NCBI GenBank assembly: GCA_000934455.1
Contig: KN884769.1
Span: 22,242 to 86,241 of the forward strand
Source of the DNA: Apostichopus parvimensis
Lineage: Eukaryota; Echinodermata; Holothuroidea; Aspidochirotida; Stichopodidae
Direction: 5' to 3'
Length of the DNA stretch: 64,000 bases
Shown here: positions 11,540-22,511 of the stretch, one piece after another
Numbering within the stretch: position 1 is the stretch's first letter
Layout: the number at the start of each line of letters is the position of its first letter
Position numbers and translations under genes: made by a program
The notes under the pieces: model-generated
What the model was told of the DNA's origin: nothing
The model's database searches: none
Seen by the model: the letters and a program-made list of their open reading frames with translations, nothing else

Positions 11540-13150
11540 CATCAGGTCCCGCACCACAATTAGAGAAGTGTTCATACACTGTTGCAAGCGAGCGACCGTA
11601 TGAGAGTGCGGCAAAAGCAGTCTGCCGGCACCGGGGATCGAACCCAGGAGCTCAAAATACCTATCGCACTGGAAGTACAGTGCTCAACCGATGCGCCACG
11701 GCAACTGTTGATATATAACGCTCGTGTATAATAAATACTTTAAGGCCCTAATGAAAGCAAGCGACCGTATGAGAGCGCGGCAAAAGCAATCGGCCGGCTT
11801 CGGGGATCGAACCCAGGAGCTCAAAATACCTATCGCACTTCAGGTACAGTGCTCAACCGATGCGCCACGGCAACTGTTGATATATAACGCTCGTGTATAA
11901 TAAATACTTTAAGGCCCTAATGAAAGCCAGCGACCGTATGCGAGCGCGACAAAAGCAATCTGCCGGCACCGGGGATCGAACCCAGGAGCTCAAAATACCT
12001 ATCGCACTGCAGGTACAGTGCTCAACCGATGCGCCACGGCAACTGTTGATATATAACGCTAGTGAATAATAAATACTTTAAGGCCCTAATGAAAGCAAGC
12101 GACCGTATGAGAGCGCGGCAAAAGCAATCGGCCGGCACAGGGGATCGAACCCAGGAGCTCAAAATACCTATCGCACTGCAGGTACAGTGCTCAACCGATG
12201 CGCCACGGCAACTGTTGATATATAACGCTCGTGTATNNNNNNNNNNNNNNNNNNNNNNNNNNNNNNNNNNNNNNNNNNNNNNNNNNNNNNNNNNNNNNNN
12301 NNNNNNNNNNNNNNNNNNNNNNNNNNNNNNNNNNNNNNNNNNNNNNNNNNNNNNNNNNNNNNNNNNNNNNNNNNNNNNNNNNNNNNNNNNNNNNNNNNNN
12401 NNNNNNNNNNNNNNNNNNNNNNNNNNNNNNNNNNNNNNNNNNNNNNNNNNNNNNNNNNNNNNNNNNNNNNNNNNNNNNNNNNNNNNNNNNNNNNNNNNNN
12501 NNNNNNGGATCGAACCCAGGAGCTCAAAATACCTATCGCACTGCAGGTACAGTGCTCAACCGATGCGCCACGGCAACTGTTGATATATAACGCTCGTGTA
12601 TCATACTATAAGGCGCCAATGAAAGCAAGCGACCGTATGACAGCGCGGCAAAAGCAATCTGCCGGCAACGGGGATCGAACCCAGGAGCTCAAAATTCCTA
12701 TGGCACTGCAGGTACAGTGCTCAACCGATGCGCCACTGCAGCTGTGATATATAACGCTCGTGTATAATACAATAAGGCCCTAATGAAAGCAACCGTATGA
12801 GAGCGCGTCAAAAGCAATCTGCCCGCACCGAGGATCGAACCCAGGAGCTCAAAATACCTATCGCACTGCATGTACAGTGCTTAATCGCTGCGCCACGGCA
12901 GCTGTTGATATATAACGCTCGTGTATAATACTATAAAGCGCTAATGAGAGCAAGCGACCGTATGAGAGCGCGGCAAAAGCAATCTGCCGGCAGCGGGGAT
13001 CGAACCCAGGAGCTCAAATACCTACCGCACTGCAGGTACAGTGTTCAACCGCTGCGCCACGGCAGCTGTTATATATAACGCTCGTGTATAATACTATAAG
13101 GCCCTTATGAAAGCAAGCGACCGTATGAGAGCGCGGCAAAAGCAAGGCGA
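11540..13150 (-). repeat. Tandem array of 169-bp tRNA-like Pol III units
   Basis: At least eight copies of a unit of about 169 bp (160-169), four before and four after an assembly gap. B-box landmarks GATCGAACCC lie at 11636, 11805, 11974, 12143, 12508, 12673, 12833 and 12998. Read on the minus strand each unit has an A box (TGGCGCATCGG), a B box (GGTTCGATCCC), a good T arm, a partly pairing acceptor stem and, about 11 nt after the tRNA-like end, a TTTT Pol III terminator. The anticodon region forms a stable hairpin (GCACTG with CAGTGC), but its 6-base loop is not a normal anticodon loop, so these look tRNA-derived and not like working tRNAs. Units left of the gap are near identical; those on the right are more diverged. 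The last unit, near 13145, is truncated. Confidence 0.88.
12237..12506. other. Assembly gap (N)
   Basis: A run of N inside the 169-bp tandem array. The array's true copy number is therefore unknown. Confidence 0.99.
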
Positions 13151-13969
13151 GGCCGGCATGGCGCAGCACATATGGAAAGGGATCATTTCCACCCCTTTTG
13201 AAAATCCGCCCTTTTGTAAGACTGGCGTTCATTTTTCGCCACTGCCCACTTCTTCACCTTTCAAGGTGATTAGTCTGGAACGTTAGCCTGTGTGTTACGT
13301 CATCAATTCGCGAAGCCTAGCAAAGGGAAACTAGCATTGTAGTACGCGTGCGCGCTACAATATTGACATTACTGTGCAAGTGAACGATACCTACCTGACT
13401 GGACGTTGAAACTGAAAGTTTCATATAGTCTCTGTACATTTGCAGTTACAGAGGCGAGCTGCAAAGTCAACTTGACTTATTCTGAGACTGTCACGGTGCT
13501 CACAAGCGCCCTCACTTTGTAGGTACCTACATGACTACACTCCCTGGTGTGTTGTCTGACCAAAAAAGGACACCATGAACATCCGAAAAATGATTCCTAA
13601 TACTGCAAGCACTCCACGCGCACTACAACACTGATTATTTGCAGGCAAATGCAGTTCTAGTCGTTATTATGGGGGAGTGCTATTGTTGAAGATTTTAATG
13701 GAAGATTTATATCACGCAACCAACTCATTTCAAAGCAAAGCGGAAGTGAAGACACTCAAAAATGTAAAGCTTTGTAGATATCTCTGTGGACCTTTGCGAA
13801 TCTATGTGAACCTATGGAGACCTATGATGGACTTTCGTGTTTACACTGTTGTTGTATAGCGACTGATCAGATAATGCACTTTTACTACCTTGATTGTATT
13901 TACAATCAAGAATTGGTTCGTTTTGCTCACTGAAGCAACTCCTTCACACAATTATCTTGCTGTCAACAG
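13151..13969. other. Intergenic, no recognised feature
   Basis: Unique sequence between the tRNA-like array and the EGF-like exon. It ends in a good polypyrimidine tract and acceptor for that exon. A stretch at about 13480-13640 (GTAGGTACCTACATGACTAC, CACTGATTATTTGCAG) resembles, on the opposite strand, sequence near 42730-42830, so part of it is a dispersed repeat. Confidence 0.45.
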
Positions 13970-14067
13970 CATGTCGCAGTGGTTTCTACGGAGTGAATTG
14001 TAAGGAAGAATGTTCCTGTAATACTGGCGAGCAGTGCGATGCCTTCGATGGAACGTGTTCGCCTTAA
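13970..14067 (+). CDS. Orphan terminal exon, EGF-like (MEGF type)
   Basis: After the acceptor TTATCTTGCTGTCAACAG, a phase-1 exon of 98 nt runs to a TAA stop. It encodes about 31 residues with eight cysteines' worth of EGF spacing in part: [10 protein letters not shown], then [15 protein letters not shown], then a stop. The C-x-x-G-[FY]-[YF]-G-x-x-C pattern is typical of the laminin-type/multiple-EGF repeats of MEGF and scavenger-like proteins. No matching 5' exons are visible upstream on the plus strand within this window. It may be the last exon of a gene with a very long upstream intron, or a relic. A tandem repeat starts about 20 bp after the stop. Confidence 0.55.
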
Positions 14068-14084
14068 CTGTAAGACGAAAGAGA

Positions 14085-14490
14085 TGAACATATCATAATG
14101 TTTACCAGCTTGATATTTGTAGTGGCTTTACATTTATATATGAAAAAGTGTACCCGTACATAATATAACCATTATATTACTCAGTGCGTTTTAAAGGGGT
14201 ATCGGTGCTTACTGCATTCGCTTTCGTTATAATCATGTTTATCTGCTTGATATTTGTAGTGGCTTTACATTTATATATAAAAAAGTGTACCCGTACATAA
14301 TATAACCCTAGTACGTTTTAAGTGGTATCGGTGCTACTGCATTTGCTTTCGTTATAATATTGTTAACCAGCTTGATATTTTTGTGCCTTTAAATTAACAT
14401 TAAAAAGTGTACCTGTTCATAATATAACCCTCATAGTACTAAGTGCGTTTTAAAGGGTATCGGTGCTTATTCCATTCGCTTCCGTTAGAA
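14085..14490. repeat. ~130-bp tandem repeat, 3 copies
   Basis: The block GCTTGATATTTGTAGTGGC plus AAAAAGTGTACCCGTACATAATATAACC and a TTTTAAAGGGTATCGGTGC phrase recurs at about 14108, 14245 and 14370. It begins just after the EGF-like stop, so it may be in that exon's 3' untranslated region. A single decayed copy is found at 17650-17790. Confidence 0.8.
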
Positions 14491-14993
14491 ATTTAATTAA
14501 TTTTTTAATTCTAGTATATTACAGGTATCTTCTCGATTTTTTTTTGTAAAAAAAAAAAGAGGTTGATATGTAAACGCTTATGTTACCGACAACGTTTTGA
14601 GACTTACTTACTGTGGCATTTTCTTTGGTTGAATTCTAATGTTATAGTTTATTTTCTTTAATTGCATATTCAGGGCTTCATCAATTTATTTTCGCCAAAC
14701 AAAGTAAACTTGAAATGGTTAACAAGTACTAGTCTTTCTTCAATTGCTTTTAATTTGCGGTATTGTATATATATATATATATCTTTGTATTCTTGTTCAC
14801 TCCTAACGTTTTATGTCTGTCTATGGACATTTTGGTCCCAATTATTTTCGAGGATTTTGTACCAAGACAGAATGATTTGTAAGATTATGTGTTTCATGTG
14901 TTCATGTGTGTTTTGTACCACAGTAAAATACTGGATCGTGCTGACAAATCTGATAAATTGGTAGCATGTGCTATTAAGTTTACAGTAAGAACT

Positions 14994-15056
14994 GAGGATA
15001 TTTGTAATTCCAACAAATCCCTAACAACTAGATTTGTTGGAATTACACATATCCTC
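14994..15056. repeat. Imperfect inverted repeat, ~26-bp arms
   Basis: Arms GAGGATATTTGTAATTCC... (14994-15019) and its near-perfect reverse complement (15031-15056) are separated by about 11 bases. It could be a small MITE-like hairpin or a structured RNA element; no target duplication was identified. Confidence 0.75.
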
Positions 15057-15179
15057 ATGTACAAAACTGTAAGATTTACAGTAGTAACTGTGTTCTTTAT
15101 TTGTATCGGGTGGTTACAAAAAGAAACCAGAGTACTTGATATGTATTTCTTGAAGAGAGAGGGATCTAGAAATGAAATT

Positions 15180-15576
15180 AAACGTATATAACAAGTCTAG
15201 TCTATAGACCAGAGCTATTGATAAACAGCAAACGTACGTAACAAGTCTTGTTTAGACCAGATTCATTGTTTAAGCAGCAAACGTATGTTACAAATCTAGG
15301 CTAGACCAGATGTATTGTGTTAAGCAGCAAACGTATATAACAAGTCTAGTCTAGGCGAAAGTCATTGTTTCAGCAGCAAACGTATGTAACAAGTCTAGGC
15401 TAGACCAAATTTGTTTAAGCAGCAAACGTATGTTACAAATCTAGGCTAGACCAGATGTATTGTGTTAAGCAGCAAACGTATATAACAAGTCTAGTCTAGG
15501 CGAAAGTCATTGTTTCAGCAGCAAACGTATGTAACAAGTCTAGGCTAGACCAAATTTACTGTTCAAGCAGCAAACG
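15180..15576. repeat. ~49-bp tandem repeat, about 8-9 copies
   Basis: CAGCAAACGTA recurs at about 15226, 15275, 15325, 15374, 15420, 15470, 15518 and 15568, alternating with variants of AACAAGTCTAGTCTAG and GACCAGA. A higher-order unit of about 145 bp (three sub-units) is itself repeated. Diverged copies recur at about 17900-18060. Confidence 0.88.
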
Positions 15577-15670
15577 TTTTTCGTTCATTTGTGTACAAAT
15601 TGTTATACTTATGAAAGGTACTTTGTGATGTGAAATAATGTATGCTAAAGAAAAGGTAGTATATACTTAC

Positions 15671-16521
15671 ATATAACTTCCAGACAGTACTCAATTCGTT
15701 TCTCACCATTTTCCAAGCATAAATATGTCCCATCATTTAAAATACTGACAGTATTAAGTTTCAAAGAGTATTTATCTTCGTCTATGTCAATATTCTGGTA
15801 ATACATCGTTCTTGTAGTTCCTGCAAATAGTCTCTCGTCGTTCCATTTCCATAGTGAGGAAGATCTACTTTTAACGTTACATTCCAGCACTAAACGTTCT
15901 CCCACGAACGTTGTCTTTTCAGTGCAGTTCGCAGGGGTTAGAGAAGCGACTCCTGTAAAGAAATCAAGCAATTTAACGGCTCTATCAATCACTTTGACGC
16001 CAAGTAAATCAAAGTGTAGGTCGTGACACATTTTAAGGCTGCCAAAAAAGTTTGGAGCGTCGCGAAAATTTGGGCAGAAAAAGGAATATTTGAATATAGA
16101 TCTTAAACATAAATTACTTCAAATATTCAAAATATAACTCCAATTTGCAACTGAGCACCCTTAACAATAAACGTCTTTCACATGAGTGGGTGAGAGTGGT
16201 AGACCACTTGCCCCAGACCATAACATCCGCCACTAGGCGGGTCGTCGAGGTAGACATTGGGGTCATCGAACAAAAGCACAAGGGCTTAGATCATTAGAAT
16301 TGCATTTAAAGCGGTCAAGATGAATATATGGAATGTCCTATTTCTTCTGATATCTTAGTTGTAAACAGTCGAGTGAGCGGTTACGGCCCGTAGCTATGTC
16401 TAATACAGAGAACATAGCAATATTACCTACCATTCGTACTATTCAACAGTGCCAATGTCATTAAACATATGGCAATGAGGTCACTTTTCAGTGTATTCTT
16501 CTTGGTCCAGTGGAGGTTCAT
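15671..16521 (-). CDS. Gene C: partial Ig-domain receptor-like gene
   Basis: Exon 1 is 16521-16431: ATG, a 30-residue signal-peptide-type sequence with the hydrophobic core LIAICLMTLALL, then a GTAGGT donor in phase 1. Exon 2 is 15952-15671: acceptor TTTCTTTACAG, 282 nt, phase 1 to phase 1, donor GTAAGT. Exon 2 encodes one Ig-like domain with the canonical pattern: cysteine in LVLECNV, tryptophan in LWKWND, then DGTYLC. Two extra cysteines flank it (PANC and YCLEVIC). It is clearly paralogous to the first Ig exon of gene A, sharing length, phases, the AGTT motif and the YC-EV-C ending. No further Ig, membrane or cytoplasmic exon is visible downstream before the tandem repeats, so the gene appears truncated, or its remaining exons are too diverged to see. 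Confidence 0.72.
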
Positions 16522-16529
16522 CTTCCTCT

Positions 16530-17640
16530 GCATGTTAAAGCGAATTATAGTTACGAGGGCTGAATCGCAATAAATTGGCGAATTTAAAGTTCTCATACAA
16601 AGTCTGATGATGACTGAAACATGTTGTTGATATCTTCAATGAATAAAATATGAGTGCCTTATATGCTGAGGGTGAACAACTTTTCTTGTTACCTTGAATA
16701 CCTTTCTTCACTGAACGTATCCTGGTAAGACGAAGTGGATAACAGTAGTGCAAGGATTTTTGCAATGATTTAATAACACTCTTAGGCGTTATAAAACAAC
16801 TAATGATTAGTGATATGCCCTCAAAAAGACAATTGTCCATAGTGTTCATAACCATATTAATGAGTGACATGCTGATGAAGAGCGCACGCACTCAGGTTTT
16901 CTTTTCTTTTTTTTACAAAGGATTGCCACAAAAGTTTCACTTTCGCTTTTACAAGGAAATTAATAGATTTCACAAATAACGACGAAAAGCAAAAACAAGT
17001 CACTTATGGAGCTCCAGTACAACGTAGTGATATGATCTATGCCAACGAAGCATTGATTATAAACTAAAACCGAGCAAAGAATTCTCAACGCGAACATAGA
17101 CCTATTCCGTGTTCTCATTGTTTCATCCGATGTTGAAGAGCTCTTTGCAAAGTCACATATGTTACATTTGGTTTGCCCTCTGTAATTCACTAAGTTAATA
17201 ATTAAAAGAAAACATTTTCAGCTCAATTTTCTGTAAATGACGTTACTGTTTTGTGCCATATACATTGACAACCTACCAACAAATTTGAAAACTTAAAATC
17301 TTGGCCATAAAAATGCTACAAGGACGTGCTTTTAGCTTAAAAAAATGCAAAAAATGTTGAGCATTTTTATTAAGCGATCAACTCCAGTCACTGGGGATAA
17401 TAATATTTCTAAGAAAAATAGAAAAATTGTATTTTGATGAAATTCTTCATACAGAGAATTTTAACAGCTCAAAAATGCATTCCACTGTATCACATTTTAA
17501 GGATAAGTCGACTAAATGGCAATAATACAACTGCCGTGATGACATCAAATTCTATCTGTCCACGCCCTGAAAGAATTTGGGGTTTATAAAGTCATAACAG
17601 CTAGTCACGTACATTTCATGTGCAAGAGTGGGGCTTGGGT
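16530..17640. other. 5' flank of gene C, nothing recognised
   Basis: No repeat or exon with convincing splice sites was found. Open stretches on the minus strand here (16535-16891 and 16960-17190) have no homology signals or coding bias that I can see. Confidence 0.5.
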
Positions 17641-17649
17641 GACTCTTTA

Positions 17650-18060
17650 CAAGTAATTGTAAGACTAAAGAGATGGGTATTGTTGTGGCTTTGTGTACCC
17701 TTACATAATATAACCATTATATTACATAGTGCTTTTTAAGGGTTATCGGTACTCACTGTATCGCTTCCGTTGAAATTTAATTCTAGTTTATTGCAGGTAT
17801 GTTCTTGCTGTTTTGTGTAAAATGAAAAAAAAGTTGAATATGTAACTCTTATGTAACAGATAACGTATTTGAGACTTACTTACTGTAGCTTTTTCTTTGG
17901 TCATTGTTTAAGCAGTGAACGTATATAACAAGTGTTGTCTAAACCAGAGTTATTGTTCAAGCAAGAAACGCATGCACCAAGTCTATAATAGGCCAAAGTT
18001 ATTGTTGAAACAGCAAAGTAACATAAGTAACAAGTCTAGTCTAAACCAGTCGCCAACATA
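17650..18060. repeat. Diverged duplicate of 14070-15580 repeat region
   Basis: The order of landmarks matches the region downstream of the EGF-like exon: TGTAAGACTAAAGAGATG, TGTACCCTTACATAATATAACC, TTATCGGTACTCACTG, ATTCTAGTTTATTGCAGGTAT, ACTTACTTACTGTAGC and then AACAAGT...CCAGAGTTATTG copies of the 49-bp repeat. The duplicate is compact and starts just past the point matching the EGF exon's stop codon, so the exon itself is absent. Confidence 0.75.
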
Positions 18061-18239
18061 TTTGAAATGCGGCGACATATTGTTTTGTACTTTATATAAC
18101 CCTTACAGACTGTTATCAGTTTGGTTTAATTGAAATTGAAATATTCGTTTTATTCGAATCTTTCTTTTTTCCCCCAATTATATTCAGTTTATGTGGAAAG
18201 CCCTTTAAAATTAAACGATCGAGTACTCCAGAACAGGAT

Positions 18240-18625
18240 TAATGTACCTAGGCTGGATTAGTTGGCTCGTTAGGATTTTATGATATCAGGGTCAATGCAC
18301 CTGGATTAGTTGACTCGTTATGATTTTATGATATCAGGGTCAATGTACCTGGATTAGTTGACTCGTTAGGATTTATATGATATCAGGGTCAATGTACCTG
18401 GATTAGTTGACTCGTTATGATTTTATGATATCAGGGTCAATGTACCTGGATTAGTTGACTCGTTAGGATTTTATGATATTCGGGTCAATGTAGCTGGATT
18501 AGTTGACTCGTTAGGATTTCTATGATATCAGGGTCAATGTAGCTGGATTAGTTGACTCGTTAGGATTTTATGAAATCAGGGTCAATGTACCTGGATTAGT
18601 TGACTCGTTAGGATTTCTATGATGT
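18240..18625. repeat. 48-bp tandem repeat, 8 copies
   Basis: CTGGATTAGTTGACTCGTTA followed by GGATTTTATGATATCAGGGTCAATGTAC recurs at 18253, 18301, 18349, 18398, 18446, 18494, 18543 and 18591, with 48-49-bp spacing and few mismatches, which suggests a recent expansion. Confidence 0.95.
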
Positions 18626-19012
18626 CTTAACTGCGCTTATTGCTCTAATCCTTCTTGAAAATTGGAAAACGATCTTTCTAATGTCCTATACGGAGGTGCG
18701 TTATTTCAAAGTAAATTCAATGTACGTTTCATTTTACAGAATTCTTGATGTGAATTGCTTTCTTTCCAAACTGAATCTTTCCGATACGGTCCGTTTTTCC
18801 TTTTGCAATAAGAATGAAGTAACTCTCTTTCACTGTTTTCTTGTGAATGTTATTAGATAACCATTAACCATTCAAAACAACTTGTTGTTTCCCTCTTTTC
18901 TAACTTTGAATAAATGGTAGCTATAGCTAGCTACGGTTTGGTTGATATAGTGTTTCGAAATTAACGCTATTCAGTTATTGAGGTAAGGCTTACTTCTTGA
19001 AACTAATGAAAA

Positions 19013-19462
19013 TCTGTTATTTCGTCAATGCAGAATGTCACACTGCATGGTCAATGAGGTTTTACGGGATTACTATCATCACGAACGATTTTCTTATTGA
19101 GCATAATTGACTCAAACAAAAGTTGTAGACATGGCATTGATGTACCGACTATCTTTGATCATAACTAAGTTTCTTGTTTTTGTAGAGGAAAAGTATGTTG
19201 TTGCAATTAAGCTTTCATTGCTTTAAAAAACAAAATCAAACAACATCTGTTATTTCGTCAATGCAGAATGACACACTGCATGGTCAATGAGGTTTTACGG
19301 GATTACTATAATTACGAACGATTTTCTTATTGAGCTTAATTGGCTCAAACAAAAGTTGTAGACATGGCATTGATATAGCGACTACCTTTGATCATATCTA
19401 AGTTTCTTGTTTTTGTAGAGGAAAAGTATGTTGTTGCAATTAAGCTTTCATTGCTTTAAAAT
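19013..19462. repeat. Two-copy direct duplication, 233-bp period
   Basis: TCTGTTATTTCGTCAATGCAG starts at 19013 and again at 19246. About 210 bp after each start are nearly identical up to GCAATTAAGCTTTCATTGC. No gene is seen inside. Confidence 0.9.
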
Positions 19463-19469
19463 AAAAGTT

Positions 19470-22300
19470 AATAATGTGTATGCATAAGTGTTTTATTGCA
19501 AATTGTTTCCTAATTAGAAAACAATGTTCATTTGGTGAAGGTGAATGTTCATATGCTGCTATAAAATGACTGTGATCTTCTGTACTTTCAATCCGGTCAG
19601 ATGGTAGTCAGCAAACATATGGACATACCAACAACGATTATGTGTTGCGGGTTCCGATGGTTCAGGTGATGGTCCAGGTGACTCAACTTCAGAGTCATCA
19701 CAAATTCCATAAAGTGTTTTCGAATGATGTTCAGTCTGCAATGTTACTGTCTTCACAAATATTACCTGCTGCAATCGGTAGTAGCATCTGCTGACAGTGA
19801 GTACTTTAAATGAATAAGAGCGTATAGTCAGGGTCAGTAACAGTGGGATCGCCTATACCCCTACTGGCTACTAATGTCACTTGAATCGTGCCTCACCTTT
19901 CGTTTAAAAAAAAAAACGTTCGTTTGAAAAACTGAGAATTCCTTTACGGAATGTCTGACAGGTGCGCAACCACGTATACGTCTGGGATGGGAGGGAGTGG
20001 GATGGGGAGGTTTGGGGGGGGGGGGGGGGAGATTTATAAACAGAATATAATTGAAGGGGCTCAGTTACCATAATGGCAGAGATAATATTACAAAAAGTCC
20101 TTATTTACAGTGTACAACTTTTCTTTATATTTATATGCGGTACAAAGTGAACGACCAAAATTCCTTCAAAATTGCTTAAAAAGTAGCAAACTATAGCACA
20201 ATATTTTTAGCTGAGTTTTACAAACATTTCTCAACAATAATCTCTCCCTTACACCACTCCCCAGTTTCGAACAGATCTCGAAGAGAAAGGGATTTAAGTG
20301 TGGCGATATTATGTTACAAATACCGCCCTGTAAATAAATTGTGGAATGTTTACAGATGAAAAGATGCATCGTTAGAATTTTCCACAAAATTGACGGAGCT
20401 TGACAGCCGAAGAAAATGTGTTTAGATACTACAGAATCAGTTACAGAATATACATCAAGTTAACGTGTCTACACGATTAAAGTACTTTCGTGCAATAAAA
20501 CAATTTTAAAAACTGTTTTAACATAATTAGCAAATAAAATATAATAAAATAAAATAAAATAAAGTAGAAGAGAAGAGAATTGCATGATAATACACAGTAT
20601 AACATCGTTGGGAATTAAACGTTCTGTCACTTGTACGATTACCACGCCTTTTATTTTCCGCAAAAAGTGTGTTCTGTTTGTTTGTAAAGAAGACAATTGT
20701 TGAGGCAATACACAAACAGGAATAGGAAGCCTATACAGATAAGTTTCCCTCTGATGAGTTAACTTGATTTTTTATCACCGTGGTTCAGTTATAACACGTC
20801 TGCGAAATAAACGGGTAAAAAGCCTCCCCCTTCTTGTTTAACTTCATTGAGGGTCGTCTTGGTGACAACTGGTCCACAAGGTAAGCTTGAAAGTACAGTT
20901 TGTGAGGTTGAGGAACGGTTTTATTCAATTATGTGAAAGTAGTACGGTCACTTTAATTTAATCTGAATTGAAAGGTTTCGTATGGCCACAGAGCCTGCGG
21001 ACACGAAGCAAAAATGATCTTCAATAAAATCTACTCCAGCTGACGACACCTTGAACAAGTTGATAAAAACGGTGTACGGAAATTTGTTGCATGAACGTCA
21101 CTATAAAAACAAACTAAACAGTATTGTTTGCAGCGTATTTTATGTACTAGCTTATATGTTATAGATCGAGATCATAGGAAGTCACATAAACATTGAATAT
21201 GTGCGTGGGTGCTTGTATGTGAATGTTTGTGTTTGTGTACTAGGATGGAAGGAAACACTGTTCAGTCCTGATACAATTACACATGGGTTGTTTTATCGTA
21301 AGTCCTAAATATCACACTTACTCCAAACCCAATTCAACTGAGTCTTGTTGTTCCCTGACATTTGTACAGACATTTTTCAGGTTTGGCCTACATTCTGGTC
21401 TTTGCAAAAGCCAACAATCTTTGAAAGATTAGATTGAAAACTGTCGATATATCTTTCACAAAATATTCATTCCCCAATATTCAATGTAGATATGTCAGTT
21501 AAGTATAGTATTGGGGTGAACATTCACGGCAATTTCCACATGTACTTTAAAGTTACGAATGTTTATTTTCTTCACTCTAATTTTGTAATTGGTTGTTCTG
21601 CCGGATCTCAGAAGGGACATATACTTTTCAGGACTTACACATGGTAAAACGCTAAACGTAAAAAATGACAATTTGCGCAGATGGTGCAACATCCGACAAA
21701 CTGATGATAGTATCAAATTTGCAAAACTGAAAGTGTACGTTATATCAAACCGGTAATTAAAGCTTTTTATTTATTTCTGAAAGATGTTTAGGTGTGTATT
21801 TTCCAGATTTTAATGTTTAGTCAAATGTTGTGAAGAGGAATATCACAATTAGAATTTGTCACAAATTGAGTTTCTCGTCAACCGTTATGATGACAAATGT
21901 TGAAAACGGATTTTTTTCTCTCCAATTTTTACCGCTTTACGATGTGAGTTTCTCTCCACATAATGTCCTTTCGAAGCTTCCGTTCTAAACCACAAACAAA
22001 ATGTCAACCTGTTCTTTATACGTTATTCCAATGTAAAATGGTTCTCCGTTTGTAGTTTCAAACATCGCCATAAAAATCTCCCCGAAAACACGCTGAAAAT
22101 GTGTCAAACAACCGAAAACTTCATTGAATTATGTATATTAACACATAGCCTTTCATATAACCCTACGGTATAACTTTTCATTGTTATATAGTTGATTTAG
22201 CACTTAAAAGTTACGGTCACAGAAATATTATGTACATAAAGAGATAAAGGTAATCAAAGGTCCAAAGTCTATTAAATAAATAAGCCACAAACTTAGCGGT
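19470..22300. other. Intergenic, no firm gene
   Basis: Simple sequence is present: a 16-base G run at 20014-20029 and AAAAT repeats near 20530-20560. Minus-strand open stretches at 19559-19774 and 21495-21716 have loosely plausible acceptors but no recognisable domain, and no companions were found in phase. Confidence 0.5.
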
Positions 22301-22301
22301 C

Positions 22302-22511
22302 TTAACGGTGTATCTGTACTACACAGTTGGACATAATTCTACAAACTGCACCGTTTTTACTGCACAGTGCTCGGTTATAGCAAGGAAATACCACAGGGGT
22401 ATGGGAGGAGCGAGTAGATCCTTCAATCGCAGCCGATGAAATCCAGAGCAACGTAGAAATGTACACAGTAATGCCGAACCACGACGTGACCGCCAATACC
22501 ATTGCAAACAT
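22302..22511 (-). CDS. Possible small secreted Cys-containing peptide
   Basis: A 69-codon open frame starts with a hydrophobic N-terminus resembling a signal peptide (WFGITVYISTLLW). Its C-terminal part has regularly spaced cysteines: C-YNRAL-C-SKNGAV-C-RIMSN-C. No splice signals are needed. A chance open frame of this length is common in AT-moderate DNA, and I do not recognise a family, so this is only a candidate. Confidence 0.15.
   Translation of the reverse strand: MFAMVLAVTSWFGITVYISTLLWISSAAIEGSTRSSHTPVVFPCYNRALCSKNGAVCRIMSNCVVQIHR

Noticed and set aside
12062-12583. Long open frames across the N run
   Set aside because: They are produced by translating unknown bases inside a tandem array.
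11540-13150. A cluster of functional tRNA genes
   Set aside because: The A and B boxes are good but the anticodon arm is abnormal and the acceptor stem is imperfect in every unit.
19559-19774. Minus-strand open frame with a Ser/Pro/Glu-rich middle
   Set aside because: A receptor juxtamembrane exon was considered, but no neighbouring exons in phase were found.
21495-21716. Minus-strand open frame with an acceptor-like start
   Set aside because: No domain, no companion exons; acceptor is only average.
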